Positions 24,320 to 32,071 of a DNA stretch of 62,907 bases are shown piece by piece (within the stretch, counting starts at the first letter, position 1; each line of letters opens with the position of its first letter). A program made the translations under genes and the position numbers. The stretch is from Devosia equisanguinis. GTDB taxonomy: Bacteria; Pseudomonadota; Alphaproteobacteria; Rhizobiales; Hyphomicrobiaceae. The stretch lies in contig CAMAYR010000002.1 of assembly GCA_945862355.1 (NCBI GenBank), forward strand, positions 1 through 62,907, in the 5' to 3' direction. A model generated the notes under the pieces. The model saw only the letters and a program-made list of their open reading frames with translations. It was not told the origin of the DNA and did not search any database.

Positions 24320-25531
24320 TTACGGGAAAGCTGCGGCGAGTGCGCCATCTATGTCCTCGGCCAGATCCTCGAACGCCTCGAGGCCAACCGATAGTCGCAG
24401 CATACCGTCGCCGATGCCGAGCTCGGCGCGGGCCTCGGGCTTCAGGCGCTGATGCGTCGTGGTGGCTGGATGGGTGATGATACTCTTGGCGTCGCCCAGG
24501 TTGTTGGAAATCTTGATCACCTGCAGCGCATTCTGGAAGCGAAAAGCGGCGGCTTTGTCGCCGTCGAGCACAAAGCAGACCACCTGACCGCCGCTCGTCA
24601 TCTGGCGCTTTATGACGTCGGCCTGAGGATGGTCGGGCAGGCCGCAGTACATGACCTGCCCGATGCCCTTCTTCGTCAGGAGATGGCGGGCCATGCGGTC
24701 GGCCGTCGCGCATTGGCGGGCAACGCGGACAGGCAGCGTCTCGAGGCCCTTCAACAGCACCCAGGCATTGAAGGGCGAGAGAGCAGGGCCGGTCTGGCGC
24801 AGCCAATCGTGATAGTAGCGCTTGATGAGCTCGGTGCTCGCCAGCACGATGCCGCCGAGGCAGCGGCCCTGGCCGTCGATATGCTTGGTCGCGGAATAGA
24901 CGACGACGTCGGCGCCGTGCTGAAGCGGTTTCTGGCCCATCGGCGTGGCGAACACGTTGTCGACGATGACGATGGCGCCGGCGTCGTGCGCGATCCTCGA
25001 GACCGCGGCAATGTCGATGATCTCGAGCTGCGGATTGGACGGCGTCTCGAAGAAAAATGCCTTCGTGTTGGGTTTGACGGCCTTCTTCCAGTTGTCCGGG
25101 TCGCGGCCGTCGACCAGCGTGAACTCGATGCCGAAGCGCGGGCACAGGTCCTCTACGATGTAGCGGCAGGAGCCGAACATCGCCTTGGCCGCAACGATGT
25201 GCTGACCGGCAGACATCGCGCCCAGGACCGAGGCGGTGACGGCGGCCATGCCGGTGGCGCAGGCGCGCGCGTCCTCGGCGCCCTCGAGCAGCTTCATGCG
25301 GTCTTCGAACATCTGGACCGTCGGGTTCGAGAAGCGGCTGTACTGGAAGCCGGGGTCCTCGCCCGTGAAACGGCCCTCGGCCTGCTCGGCGCTATCGTAG
25401 GCGTAGCCCTGGGTGAGAAACAGGGCCTCGGACATCTCGCCGAACTGCGAGCGGAGGGTTCCGCCATGCACGAGTAGCGTCTCGGGCCGGAGGTTGCGCG
25501 GGCGGCCGGCGTGGGGCGTGTCGGCGGACAT
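24320..25531 (-). CDS. metZ: O-succinylhomoserine sulfhydrylase
   Basis: This 403-residue PLP enzyme makes homocysteine from O-succinylhomoserine and sulfide, the direct sulfhydrylation route to methionine. The PLP lysine is K216 in SATKHIDGQGR, with the family's SNPTV and ETPSNP motifs present. The start at 25531 has GGAG nine bases upstream; the in-frame ATG at 25546 has no ribosome site. A SAM-II riboswitch and an intrinsic terminator lie in the leader, which supports the methionine assignment over cystathionine-type relatives. Full length. Confidence 0.94.
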   Translation of the reverse strand: MSADTPHAGRPRNLRPETLLVHGGTLRSQFGEMSEALFLTQGYAYDSAEQAEGRFTGEDPGFQYSRFSNPTVQMFEDRMKLLEGAEDARACATGMAAVTASVLGAMSAGQHIVAAKAMFGSCRYIVEDLCPRFGIEFTLVDGRDPDNWKKAVKPNTKAFFFETPSNPQLEIIDIAAVSRIAHDAGAIVIVDNVFATPMGQKPLQHGADVVVYSATKHIDGQGRCLGGIVLASTELIKRYYHDWLRQTGPALSPFNAWVLLKGLETLPVRVARQCATADRMARHLLTKKGIGQVMYCGLPDHPQADVIKRQMTSGGQVVCFVLDGDKAAAFRFQNALQVIKISNNLGDAKSIITHPATTTHQRLKPEARAELGIGDGMLRLSVGLEAFEDLAEDIDGALAAAFP

Positions 25532-25558
25532 GACGTGGATCTCCATCGCGGAAGCACG

Positions 25559-25615
25559 AAAAAACCCCGGCTCATCGAGGTCACGCCGGCCGAGAGACCG
25601 GCGCCCGAGCCAGGG
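25559..25615 (-). terminator. Intrinsic terminator in the metZ leader
   Basis: Read on the minus strand, CCCTGGCTC (25615-25607) pairs over nine positions with GAGCCGGGG (25573-25565), one pair being T-G, and six T residues follow (25564-25559). Inside the loop CGCCGG and CCGGCG form a second 6-bp stem. It lies between the SAM-II aptamer and the metZ start, where it can abort transcription when the aptamer is bound. It could otherwise be a constitutive attenuator. Confidence 0.8.
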
Positions 25616-25624
25616 TGCGCGCGC

Positions 25625-25682
25625 GGCCTGTTTAGCGAGTTGTTTTACGTGGCTGCAAGATGGCGCAAATCACCACGAGGCG
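25625..25682 (-). promoter_or_regulatory. SAM-II riboswitch aptamer upstream of metZ
   Basis: The minus strand carries the conserved SAM-II parts in order: CGTGGTGATTTG (25677-25666), GCAGCCACG (from about 25656 to 25648), and GCTAAA (25636-25631). CGTGG pairs with CCACG to form P1, and the AT-rich GATTTG loop and the 3' GCTAAA element are the parts that build the pseudoknot around S-adenosylmethionine. This class is mainly alphaproteobacterial and sits before methionine genes, as here. SAM binding is expected to lower metZ expression. Confidence 0.92.
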
Positions 25683-25771
25683 GCCGGCTGGTACACCGGC
25701 GGGGGCCACGCGTCAACTTTGCTGCCAGCAACGCTGGCCGCGAAATCGGCCATCGCGTCCCGCGGCGGCCC

Positions 25772-26353
25772 TCAACCGATCGGCATCTCCAGCGCCTTCT
25801 TCACCGCCGGGCGCGAGGAAACCCGGGCCATCCAGCGAGCGACGTTGGGGCGGGTCTTCATCCACTCGTGATCGGTGAACTGAATGAGGCGCGTGATCGG
25901 CGCCATGTCGGCGATGGAATATTCTCGGGCGATATAATCGTGACGTGAGAGTTGTCCCTCGAGAACATCGAGCAGCTTCACCGCGGTGGCCTCGAGCTCC
26001 TTGTGCTCACGCATGATCGAGAAGATCGGCAGCACGTTGGCGACGCTGAATATCAGCCACTTCTGGACCTTGGCGCGCTTGGCTGGCGACGAGCCGTAAA
26101 ACTTGCCCGACTTCTCGGCGAGATAGAGAAGAATCGCAGTCGACTCGAAGATGTGCACCTTCTCGCCGCCGGGGCCATCAGTATCGACCAACGCGGGAAT
26201 CTTGCCGTAGGGACTTATCCTCAGATGCGTCGGCGTTTTGTTGGCGCCGCTCCTGATGTCCACCGGGACCAACTTGTAGGGTATTCCCGCCTCCTCGAGC
26301 ATGATGATCGGCCGGCGGCCGTTGGTTGTTCCCCAGGTATGCAATTCGATCAT
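25772..26353 (-). CDS. Glutathione S-transferase family protein
   Basis: The 193-residue protein starts MIELHTWGTTNGRRP, a thioredoxin-like GST N-terminal domain. The SPYGKIPAL segment gives the cis-Pro, and ESTAILLYLAEKSG holds the Glu-Ser glutathione-binding pair. An all-helical C-terminal domain follows (YSIADMAPITRLI contains the conserved Asp of the N-capping box). It resembles the YghU/YfcG-like group that acts on disulfides or organic hydroperoxides. AGGAGCAGGAGA precedes the ATG at 26353. It lies upstream of metZ on the same strand, separated by the riboswitch. Confidence 0.87.
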   Translation of the reverse strand: MIELHTWGTTNGRRPIIMLEEAGIPYKLVPVDIRSGANKTPTHLRISPYGKIPALVDTDGPGGEKVHIFESTAILLYLAEKSGKFYGSSPAKRAKVQKWLIFSVANVLPIFSIMREHKELEATAVKLLDVLEGQLSRHDYIAREYSIADMAPITRLIQFTDHEWMKTRPNVARWMARVSSRPAVKKALEMPIG

Positions 26354-26474
26354 GGCGTCTCCTGCTCCTCCGCGCTCTCTCCCGTCGTTCATCGCGTGAG
26401 GATGAAACTTAGCATTGCCCGGACAACAAGGAATTCTCAAATTTGCGCAGGGCTGGCTTGCCGTAGGCGGGCAT

Positions 26475-26520
26475 GTCAGCCGCCTTCATCCCAGGATCGT
26501 CCCGCACCCAAGCGGCTGAC
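26475..26520. repeat. Inverted repeat downstream of the proline-rich lipoprotein gene
   Basis: GTCAGCCGC (26475-26483) pairs perfectly with GCGGCTGAC (26512-26520) across a 28-base loop, starting eight bases past the lipoprotein stop. It may end that transcript, although no T tract follows on the minus strand. Confidence 0.5.
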
Positions 26521-26527
26521 TGACTGG

Positions 26528-27496
26528 TCAGCGAGCGCCGACTGCGCTGGCGCGAAGGCGATCGAGATCGCCGCCTGCCGACGACACGCCGTGGGATAGC
26601 GCTTCCTCGTAGAGCGATATGGCGCGGCGCGGCTCGGAGCCGTCATCGATCCGGGGCAACTGGCCCAGATAGTACGGATCATATGTCCGGCCGAGCACGT
26701 GCAGCGCGGGCCCGGGCGCGAGCGGCAACAAGAGTTGGAGGACCATACGCGCCTCGATAACCTTGCCCAGGCCGAGAAGGCGGCGGGCCTGATCGAGGCG
26801 AACGCCGATGGTTTCAGCCGAGCTGCCGAATAGCTTGAGCGCGGCGCCTTGAGCCAGCGGCTCGGTGATCGCCAAATGCCCCGGTGTCGCGGGACGAGCC
26901 GATACGATGCCGCCGGCTGCCGATCTGGGTGGGGTGATGTTCACGCGGTTGGGGGGTGCTGGCAGCATGTCCGGGCGGGGTGGAGGCGGGCCGGGCTGCG
27001 TCGGCAAAGGATCGACCGGTGCAGGTGCGGGCGGTGCGACCGGGGGAGCAGCGCGGGTCGGTGGCACGGGAGGGGCGACCGTGCGCGGCTGGACCGGCGC
27101 GATCGTCGCCGGCGGGGGCGCTGACCTTACCGGCGGGGTGGGCTGCATCCTCGGCGGTGGAGCTACCGGGACAGTGGCTGGCGCAAGCGGCGCTCGCTCG
27201 CGGGCAGCAGGCGGAGAAGCGGGCGGCGCGAGGGGCGCTGAGCGCTCGATAGGCGCCATCTTGCGTCGCGGCACCGGCCTGGCGGTGTAGATCCTCTTCG
27301 GGCGAACGCGCACCGCCTTGCGCTGCACTGTGCCGGCGGCCCGGGCCGCACGCTGCTGCGAGCGGTATTCGGCCGGGCTGCGGGCGGAGCGCTGCTCGTA
27401 GGGCGCAGAATTATAGGACTGCGCGCAACCGCCGAGAACGGGCAGCAACGCCAGCAGTGCCAGTTTCCAGGATAGTCGTGTCGATAGCAGATTCAT
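26528..27496 (-). CDS. Proline-rich lipoprotein
   Basis: The 322-residue product begins with a lipoprotein signal (LALLALLPVLGGCAQ, lipobox LGGC). A basic stretch follows, then about 130 residues very rich in Pro and Ala (PPARERAPLAPATVPVAPP), likely an extended linker crossing the periplasm. The last 100 residues are compact and helical (LDQARRLLGLGKVIEARMVL, YEEALSHG), reminiscent of a TPR/Sel1-like hairpin. It may link the outer membrane to the wall. I chose the ATG at 27496 because it starts the signal peptide. The function is unknown. Confidence 0.78.
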   Translation of the reverse strand: MNLLSTRLSWKLALLALLPVLGGCAQSYNSAPYEQRSARSPAEYRSQQRAARAAGTVQRKAVRVRPKRIYTARPVPRRKMAPIERSAPLAPPASPPAARERAPLAPATVPVAPPPRMQPTPPVRSAPPPATIAPVQPRTVAPPVPPTRAAPPVAPPAPAPVDPLPTQPGPPPPRPDMLPAPPNRVNITPPRSAAGGIVSARPATPGHLAITEPLAQGAALKLFGSSAETIGVRLDQARRLLGLGKVIEARMVLQLLLPLAPGPALHVLGRTYDPYYLGQLPRIDDGSEPRRAISLYEEALSHGVSSAGGDLDRLRASAVGAR

Positions 27497-27924
27497 ATGT
27501 CGCTGCACCTGCAATGCCATGCCGAAACGCTTCAGCTCGTCCTTCATCCTGGAGCGATTCGGCTGCCCGTGGCGACGACCTGAGGGCAACAAGAGGAGCA
27601 GGCGCGCGGTTATCCACGAGAGATTGCGGGCCGCGCGTCGCGACAGCGGTGGCCATGTGGACAACTCGATGCCCCAACGTCGGCGGGCGTCCCGGCGGCC
27701 GCAATGCCTTGAGACCGCTAGCGGGCCAGAGTGCACGCCGGCTGCGCACAAGCGTACCGAACCGGCACAGCTTTACGCGAATCGGAAATGAAAAAGTCTA
27801 CTTAAATCAGTCGATTAATTTGCCGTATTAACTATTTTTCATCGGCGCCAACCTATCCTCGTGCGTAACCCCGTGCGCTGATGAATTGTGTGCGGATGGA
27901 GGAACCGGACCGGAGATCCACCCG
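27497..27924. other. Divergent intergenic region with an AT-rich patch and DnaA-box-like sites
   Basis: These 428 bases lie between the divergent lipoprotein and Sel1-repeat genes. Bases 27785-27840 are clearly AT-rich against the GC-rich background. TTATCCACG (27610-27618) and, inverted, TGTGGACAA (27656-27664) each differ by one base from the DnaA box. No gene is supported. The AT-rich part probably holds the promoter of the Sel1 gene. Confidence 0.55.
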
Positions 27925-28194
27925 ATGGCCAGATTCGACTACACATCACGCGACATCGTGGAATTCGCAGCGGAAGGCGGTGCGCCGGACGCATTGCTCG
28001 AACTCGGTCTGCTGTATGCCAGCGGTCGCGAGGCCGCGCAGGATTTCGTGACCGCCCACAAGTGGTTCAATCTCGCCGCGCTGCGCGGAAACGCGGAAGC
28101 CCGGCGCTATCGCCAGGAACTCTCGCGCGAGATGACAAAGGCCCAGGTCGCGAAGGCGCAGAAGCTCGCCCGCGAATGGCTCAGCCGGCATTGA
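27925..28194 (+). CDS. Small Sel1-repeat protein
   Basis: The 89-residue protein carries one Sel1-type repeat (PDALLELGLLYASGREAAQDFVTAHKWFNLAALRGNAEA, given by its key parts ELGLLYASGR and AHKWFNLAALRGN) and a basic amphipathic C-terminal helix. Sel1 repeats are TPR-like helical hairpins for protein binding. It has no signal peptide, so it should be cytoplasmic. The ATG has CGGAGATCC upstream. It is divergent from a lipoprotein that also ends in a helical repeat-like part. Confidence 0.82.
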   Translation: MARFDYTSRDIVEFAAEGGAPDALLELGLLYASGREAAQDFVTAHKWFNLAALRGNAEARRYRQELSREMTKAQVAKAQKLAREWLSRH

Positions 28195-28270
28195 TACGGG
28201 CTGGCGGATTGCGCTATTGACAGGTCTTCTGATCGGTTCGCTGGTTCTGCCGAAAAGTAGAACGCCATCG

Positions 28271-28813
28271 TCAGCAGCGGCTGAACAGCGAAACCACACA
28301 ATCCCAGGACTTCTTGAGCGTGCCGCCGACCGCGTCGCCAGCCTTGCGAACGCCTTGATCCGCGGCTGAAATCTGCTCTTTCGATTTGGCGACCGTAGCT
28401 CGCGCAAGCTCCTCGAGCGTCTTGGGAGGCTGGGCAGCAGACGGCTTCGCTAACGGGGCCTCGGCGCCGGGCTTGCCCGAGCCCCCCTCGACTGGTGACG
28501 CGGCGGCCGCCGGCACCTCGGTCCCCAGGCGCGCCACGTCGATCTCGAACGGCTCACCGATACACGGCCCCGCGTAGGCGGTCCCTGCCCGGCACACGTC
28601 ATGTTTGCCCTTGCGGGCGATCTCGCTGATGCAGAGGAACTCCAGCGCCTTGGACGCCCCGCGGATGTTCGCAGCGCGCTCGCCGTCCTTTACCGAACAG
28701 CTGTAGGTCCGGTCGGGCGCCCGGCACTCCACGCACAATGTCTGCGCCGTCGCGATGCCCGGCAGCAGCATCGCGGATGGCACCAATAAAATGGCGGCGG
28801 CTCGAACTGACAT
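28271..28813 (-). CDS. Secreted cysteine-containing protein of unknown function
   Basis: This 180-residue product has a signal peptide (MSVRAAAILLVPSAML to IATAQ) and a compact N-terminal part with six Cys (TLCVECRAPDRTYSCSV, EFLCISEI, HDVCRAG and GPCIGE), suggesting disulfides in the periplasm. An Ala/Pro-rich linker follows, then a C-terminal helix and a final WDCVVSLFSRC. I do not recognise a family. The ATG at 28813 starts the signal peptide; the longer upstream frame is not protein-like. Confidence 0.72.
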   Translation of the reverse strand: MSVRAAAILLVPSAMLLPGIATAQTLCVECRAPDRTYSCSVKDGERAANIRGASKALEFLCISEIARKGKHDVCRAGTAYAGPCIGEPFEIDVARLGTEVPAAAASPVEGGSGKPGAEAPLAKPSAAQPPKTLEELARATVAKSKEQISAADQGVRKAGDAVGGTLKKSWDCVVSLFSRC

Positions 28814-28928
28814 CGCTCCAATCCAGGCAGGGTGTTGCGCCGATAGAGGGTCCATCGGATTTCTTTGCGGCGATACTGCGGCTCGCTCTGGCCGGGCCAG
28901 ATGACCGGTCCGCGCTCGACGCGAGGCG

Positions 28929-29552
28929 TCAAGGCATTCCGTTGCAGCCGTGCTTGCGAAACCCTTCGCGCTCACCAAGGCGCTCGTAATAGGCGCGCAG
29001 CGCCGGCAGTTTCGGCTTGTCGAAGTCGAGCACCATCCAGCGATGGATCATGAGCCCGGCAGGGATGTCGGCAAGCGTGAAGGATGGCCCGGCGAGGTAG
29101 GGTCCGGCTTTCTGAAGGTAGGCGTCCACGCGGCCCATCTGCTTGTTCCAGTCGGCAGCCCCCCAGGCGACCATTTCGGGAAGGTCGTGGGGCTTCATGC
29201 CGAGCACCTTGCCCTGGAAAACAGGACGCATGCCGGTGCCCATGTCCGTATTGGCATAGTCCATCCACTGCTCGATCACGGCGCGGGCCTTCAGATCAGC
29301 CGGATAGAGGTCCGTGCGGCCGTGCCTGGAGCAGAGATAGCGCAGGATCGCGTTGCTCTCGCGCAGAACGAAGCCATCGTCGACGACGACGGGAACCACG
29401 CCGAAAATGGAGAGCTGCATGAACTCGGGATCGGTCGTGGGCTTGTGGTCGCGGCCCCAATCGCTGCGCTGGTAGGGGAGGCCGATCTCCTCGCACAGCC
29501 ACAGCACCTTGCGAACGTTGAGCGAGTTGGGCCGTCCGTAGATCTCGAGCAT
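28929..29552 (-). CDS. Glutathione S-transferase family protein
   Basis: The 207-residue protein has a standard GST layout. The N-terminal thioredoxin-like domain starts MLEIYGRPNSLNVRKVLWLCEEIG, with S at the catalytic-type SLN turn. VPVVVDDG supplies the cis-Pro, and LRESNAILRYLC holds the Glu-Ser glutathione site. The helical C-terminal domain has SFTLADIPAGLMIHRW with the conserved Asp. Such GSTs detoxify electrophiles or act in catabolism. The start at 29552 begins exactly at the domain. It is divergent from the TRIC-type channel gene. Confidence 0.88.
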   Translation of the reverse strand: MLEIYGRPNSLNVRKVLWLCEEIGLPYQRSDWGRDHKPTTDPEFMQLSIFGVVPVVVDDGFVLRESNAILRYLCSRHGRTDLYPADLKARAVIEQWMDYANTDMGTGMRPVFQGKVLGMKPHDLPEMVAWGAADWNKQMGRVDAYLQKAGPYLAGPSFTLADIPAGLMIHRWMVLDFDKPKLPALRAYYERLGEREGFRKHGCNGMP

Positions 29553-29677
29553 GTCGTGCCTCTTGCAATTGGGCGCTGGCCCTACCGTATGCGCGACCAT
29601 AGCCGTTGAACAGCGCCTGGACGGTACGCTACCAAAGCGGCATCACCGCCAGCCGCCGCCCACTGGAGTGCGCCTCG

Positions 29678-30310
29678 ATGATCGAACCCATAGCACAAGC
29701 GCTCGATTGGGTCGGCATCGTCGTGTTCGCGACCACGGGCGCGCTGGCGGCCTCGCGCAAACAGATGGACGTCGTAGGCTTCGCGCTGCTCGCGACGGCG
29801 ACGGGCATCGGCGGGGGAACGCTGCGCGACATCATGATGGGCCTTCTGCCGGTGTTCTGGATCACCAAACCCGTCTATCTCGTCCTCTGCGTCGGCGTCG
29901 CCTGCGCAATGTTCTTCCTGGCGCACATTCCCCAGTCGCGGCTGAGACTGCTGTTGTGGCTCGATGCGGTCGGGCTCGCGCTGTTCGCCGTCACGGGCGC
30001 GGAGAAGGCGCTCGATGCAGGTGCCGGGCCGATCGTCGCGATCGCGATGGGGGTCGTCACGGCGACGTTCGGGGGGATCATCCGCGACGTGCTGGCGGGG
30101 GAGACGCCGGTAATCCTCAGCCGCGAGATTTATGTTACCGCGGCGATGCTGGCCGCGTTGGTCTTCACAGTTCTCTCGGCGATGGGGACTGCACGCCCTG
30201 GCGCGATGATGGCAGGCTTTGCGGCAGGCTTGACGCTGCGGGCGGCGGCGCTGCACTGGGGGTGGTCGCTGCCGCGCTACAAGCCGAGACCTCCGCGTGA
30301 GCCTCGATAG
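29678..30310 (+). CDS. TRIC/YicG family (UPF0126) cation channel protein
   Basis: The 210-residue protein has about seven hydrophobic helices in two repeated halves. The half-repeats carry GIGGGTLRDIMMG and ATFGGIIRDVLAGE, the conserved glycine-Arg-Asp motifs of bacterial trimeric intracellular cation (TRIC) channels. Prokaryotic relatives form K+-permeable trimers in the inner membrane. The ATG at 29678 begins the first helix. It is convergent with the SIMPL-domain gene, the stops being seven bases apart. The length is normal for the family. Confidence 0.88.
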   Translation: MIEPIAQALDWVGIVVFATTGALAASRKQMDVVGFALLATATGIGGGTLRDIMMGLLPVFWITKPVYLVLCVGVACAMFFLAHIPQSRLRLLLWLDAVGLALFAVTGAEKALDAGAGPIVAIAMGVVTATFGGIIRDVLAGETPVILSREIYVTAAMLAALVFTVLSAMGTARPGAMMAGFAAGLTLRAAALHWGWSLPRYKPRPPREPR

Positions 30311-30317
30311 GTGCCCG

Positions 30318-31031
30318 CTACTTCAGGCCCCACGTGACGTGGATCGTGACACTGAGCGACTGCTCACCGGCCTCGACCGGCACTGCATCGGCCATCGCCA
30401 TGCGGGTGGACTGCAACGGCCGGGGGCCCGGCGCCATGACGCTCTCCGAGATGGTCAGAACTCGATCCAGGCTCGCACCGGCGGCCGTCGCGTAGAGCTC
30501 GGCGCGGCGGCGTGCGTTGGCCACGGCCTGGCGGCGGGCCTCGTCCTTCAACGTCTCCGCGCTCGAAACCTCGAAATCGATGCCGCCGAGCTGGTTGGCT
30601 CCAAGCGAGATGCTCGTGTCGATAGTCTCGCCGAGACGGGCGATGGAACGCTGGGTGATCCGCACCTGGTTGATCACCCGATAACCGACGATCTGTGGCG
30701 GCCTGCCGTCCTGGTGGTGCTGATGGCGCGGCTCGACGCCGACGTGTGTTGTCTGGATGTCCCGCGCCTCGATACCCAGCCGCTTCAATCCGTCGAGCAG
30801 GGCGCTCATCGCCTTGTTGTTGGCGTCGAGCGCGGCGCGGGCAGTCTGGCCCTCGGTGACCACGCCGGTCGAGATGCGCGCGACATCGGGCGGTGCGGCG
30901 ACCGAGCCGACAGCGGACACGGTAATGGTACGCTCGGGCTGGCGTTCCTGGGCGGCGACGGGTTCTGTCATGGCGAGACCGACGAGCAAAAGGGCTGGGA
31001 ACAGGCAGGCTGTGAGGCGATCGGGGAACAT
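30318..31031 (-). CDS. SIMPL (DUF541) domain periplasmic protein
   Basis: The 237-residue protein has a signal peptide ending near PVAAQE, then a SIMPL/DUF541 domain. ITVSAVGSVAAPPDVARISTGVV (key part GSVAAPPDVARI) and the alternating RQAVANARRRAELYATAAG helix are the family marks. Such proteins assemble as periplasmic or outer-membrane rings and have been linked to stress tolerance. Start at 31031 fits the signal peptide. It is convergent with the TRIC gene and divergent from a small secreted protein gene. Confidence 0.87.
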   Translation of the reverse strand: MFPDRLTACLFPALLLVGLAMTEPVAAQERQPERTITVSAVGSVAAPPDVARISTGVVTEGQTARAALDANNKAMSALLDGLKRLGIEARDIQTTHVGVEPRHQHHQDGRPPQIVGYRVINQVRITQRSIARLGETIDTSISLGANQLGGIDFEVSSAETLKDEARRQAVANARRRAELYATAAGASLDRVLTISESVMAPGPRPLQSTRMAMADAVPVEAGEQSLSVTIHVTWGLK

Positions 31032-31181
31032 GTCAGCGTCCAGCGGATGAAGACGAAATCTGGGATCGCTTGCAAATAGCCCGGGAATGGGACGAAACTT
31101 GGCTCGGCGCGTGGACGTTCTGCAGCTCAAGGTGGAAGCGTGGGGTCGTTGCACGACTGGCCACGGATCGTGAAGGCGGCG

Positions 31182-31484
31182 ATGAACATGAAGCTGGTCC
31201 TCGGATCGCTCTTGGTGCTGGTCGCCTCGACGGCGCACGGGGCGGCAGCGGTGCGCGAGTGCCGCGCAGAGATCGTCGCGAGCGCTGCCGAGGCGGGGCA
31301 GGAAGTCGAGGCGCGGAGGCAGGCCATGTCGGACTGGCTCACCCGCGCAGCACAGAACGGGCCCGAATGGACCCGCTGGCAACTCGCGGGAAATCGGCGG
31401 ATCGGATGCGTTCCCGTCGCCAGCGGCCGCTTCCGGTGCCAGGCGGCAGGACGGCCCTGCCGCATACGGCAGGTGCCGCCTTGA
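31182..31484 (+). CDS. Small secreted protein of unknown function
   Basis: This 100-residue product has a signal peptide (MNMKLVLGSLLVLVASTAHGAAA) and a mature part of about 75 residues with four Cys (RECRAE, RIGCVP, FRCQAAG, PCRIR) that could form two disulfides. A GAAGGCG site lies upstream of the ATG. I know no function; a second ATG two codons later is equally possible. It is followed by a gene-free region holding two large palindromes. Confidence 0.65.
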   Translation: MNMKLVLGSLLVLVASTAHGAAAVRECRAEIVASAAEAGQEVEARRQAMSDWLTRAAQNGPEWTRWQLAGNRRIGCVPVASGRFRCQAAGRPCRIRQVPP

Positions 31485-31557
31485 TGCCGCGATGGCGCAG
31501 CGGCAGCGCGAGGACCTGGAAGTGCAATCCCTCGCTTGCCTAGCTGCCCGATGGACA

Positions 31558-31632
31558 CTAGTGTCGCGACCGCGAAATTCGTCTCATTCTGCAGCGAACA
31601 CCGAACGAATTTCGCGATCTGAACGACACTAG
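31558..31632. repeat. Palindromic element 1, CTAGTGT-ended
   Basis: An outer stem of nine (CTAGTGTCG at 31558-31566 with CGACACTAG at 31624-31632) encloses an inner stem of eleven (GCGAAATTCGT at 31572-31582 with ACGAATTTCGC at 31605-31615). The arms are interrupted by short unpaired segments and a 22-base loop. It looks like a REP- or MITE-like intergenic palindrome, not like a terminator, since no T tract follows. Confidence 0.85.
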
Positions 31633-31645
31633 CTAAATCAATGAG

Positions 31646-31724
31646 CTAGTGTGATCGAGACCGAGAAGTCCGCCTCCGACCCGTGCCGAAAAGGATGCAG
31701 CGGACTTCTCGGTCATCACACTAG
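31646..31724. repeat. Palindromic element 2, CTAGTGT-ended
   Basis: An outer stem of ten (CTAGTGTGAT at 31646-31655 with ATCACACTAG at 31715-31724) leads, after a three-base bulge on one side only, into a perfect inner stem of 15 (GACCGAGAAGTCCGC at 31659-31673 with its complement at 31700-31714). The inner sequence differs wholly from element 1, while the CTAGTGT ends are shared. A further GAAGTCCG lies just outside at 31729. Confidence 0.88.
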
Positions 31725-31769
31725 TACGAAGTCCGTTCCGCTCGCTCCACTGGACGCCAGCAGAGGGTG

Positions 31770-31845
31770 GGGCCCGTAGCTCAATGGTTAGAGCCGGCGG
31801 CTCATAACCGCTTGGTTGGGGGTTCGAGTCCCTCCGGGCCCACCA
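31770..31845 (+). tRNA. tRNA with CAT anticodon, probably tRNA-Ile2
   Basis: The 76-base cloverleaf is complete. Acceptor GGGCCCG pairs with CGGGCCC and the encoded ACCA end follows. The D arm is GCTC/GAGC, the anticodon loop CTCATAA places CAT at 34-36, and the T arm is GGGGG-TTCGAGT-CCCTC. CAT can be initiator Met, elongator Met or Ile2 with a lysidine-modified C34. The CTTGGTT variable-region pattern after the anticodon stem resembles Ile2, and the G-C first acceptor pair rules out an initiator. The Met/Ile2 choice is inference. Confidence 0.9.
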
Positions 31846-31889
31846 TTTTATTGCTCACGCGCCGCGGGCGCTCCGCAGGGGCGGCGCTC

Positions 31890-31929
31890 GCGCCGGGCCG
31901 CAGTCGCGGCCTCGGCCCTGCGGGCCGGG
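31890..31929. repeat. GC-rich dispersed palindrome, copy 1
   Basis: A 40-base element with the core GGCCGCAGTCGCGGCC, itself a hairpin, and ending CTGCGGGCCGGG, which can pair back to the CCGGGCCGCAG at its start with one mismatch. It is identical to the copy at 31999-32038. Confidence 0.85.
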
Positions 31930-31998
31930 GCATGGGATCGGCGGTTGGGCGGAACAACACGCGTTCCTCCGAGATGGCCTCACGCAAACGGGGCGAGC

Positions 31999-32038
31999 GC
32001 GCCGGGCCGCAGTCGCGGCCTCGGCCCTGCGGGCCGGG
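31999..32038. repeat. GC-rich dispersed palindrome, copy 2
   Basis: Same 40 bases as 31890-31929, in direct orientation 109 bases away, and 33 bases past the DUF4091 gene's stop. The stretch between the two copies has no gene. Confidence 0.85.
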
Positions 32039-32071
32039 AGTTGCGAATCCGACGCCACAAATCCTGGATTG

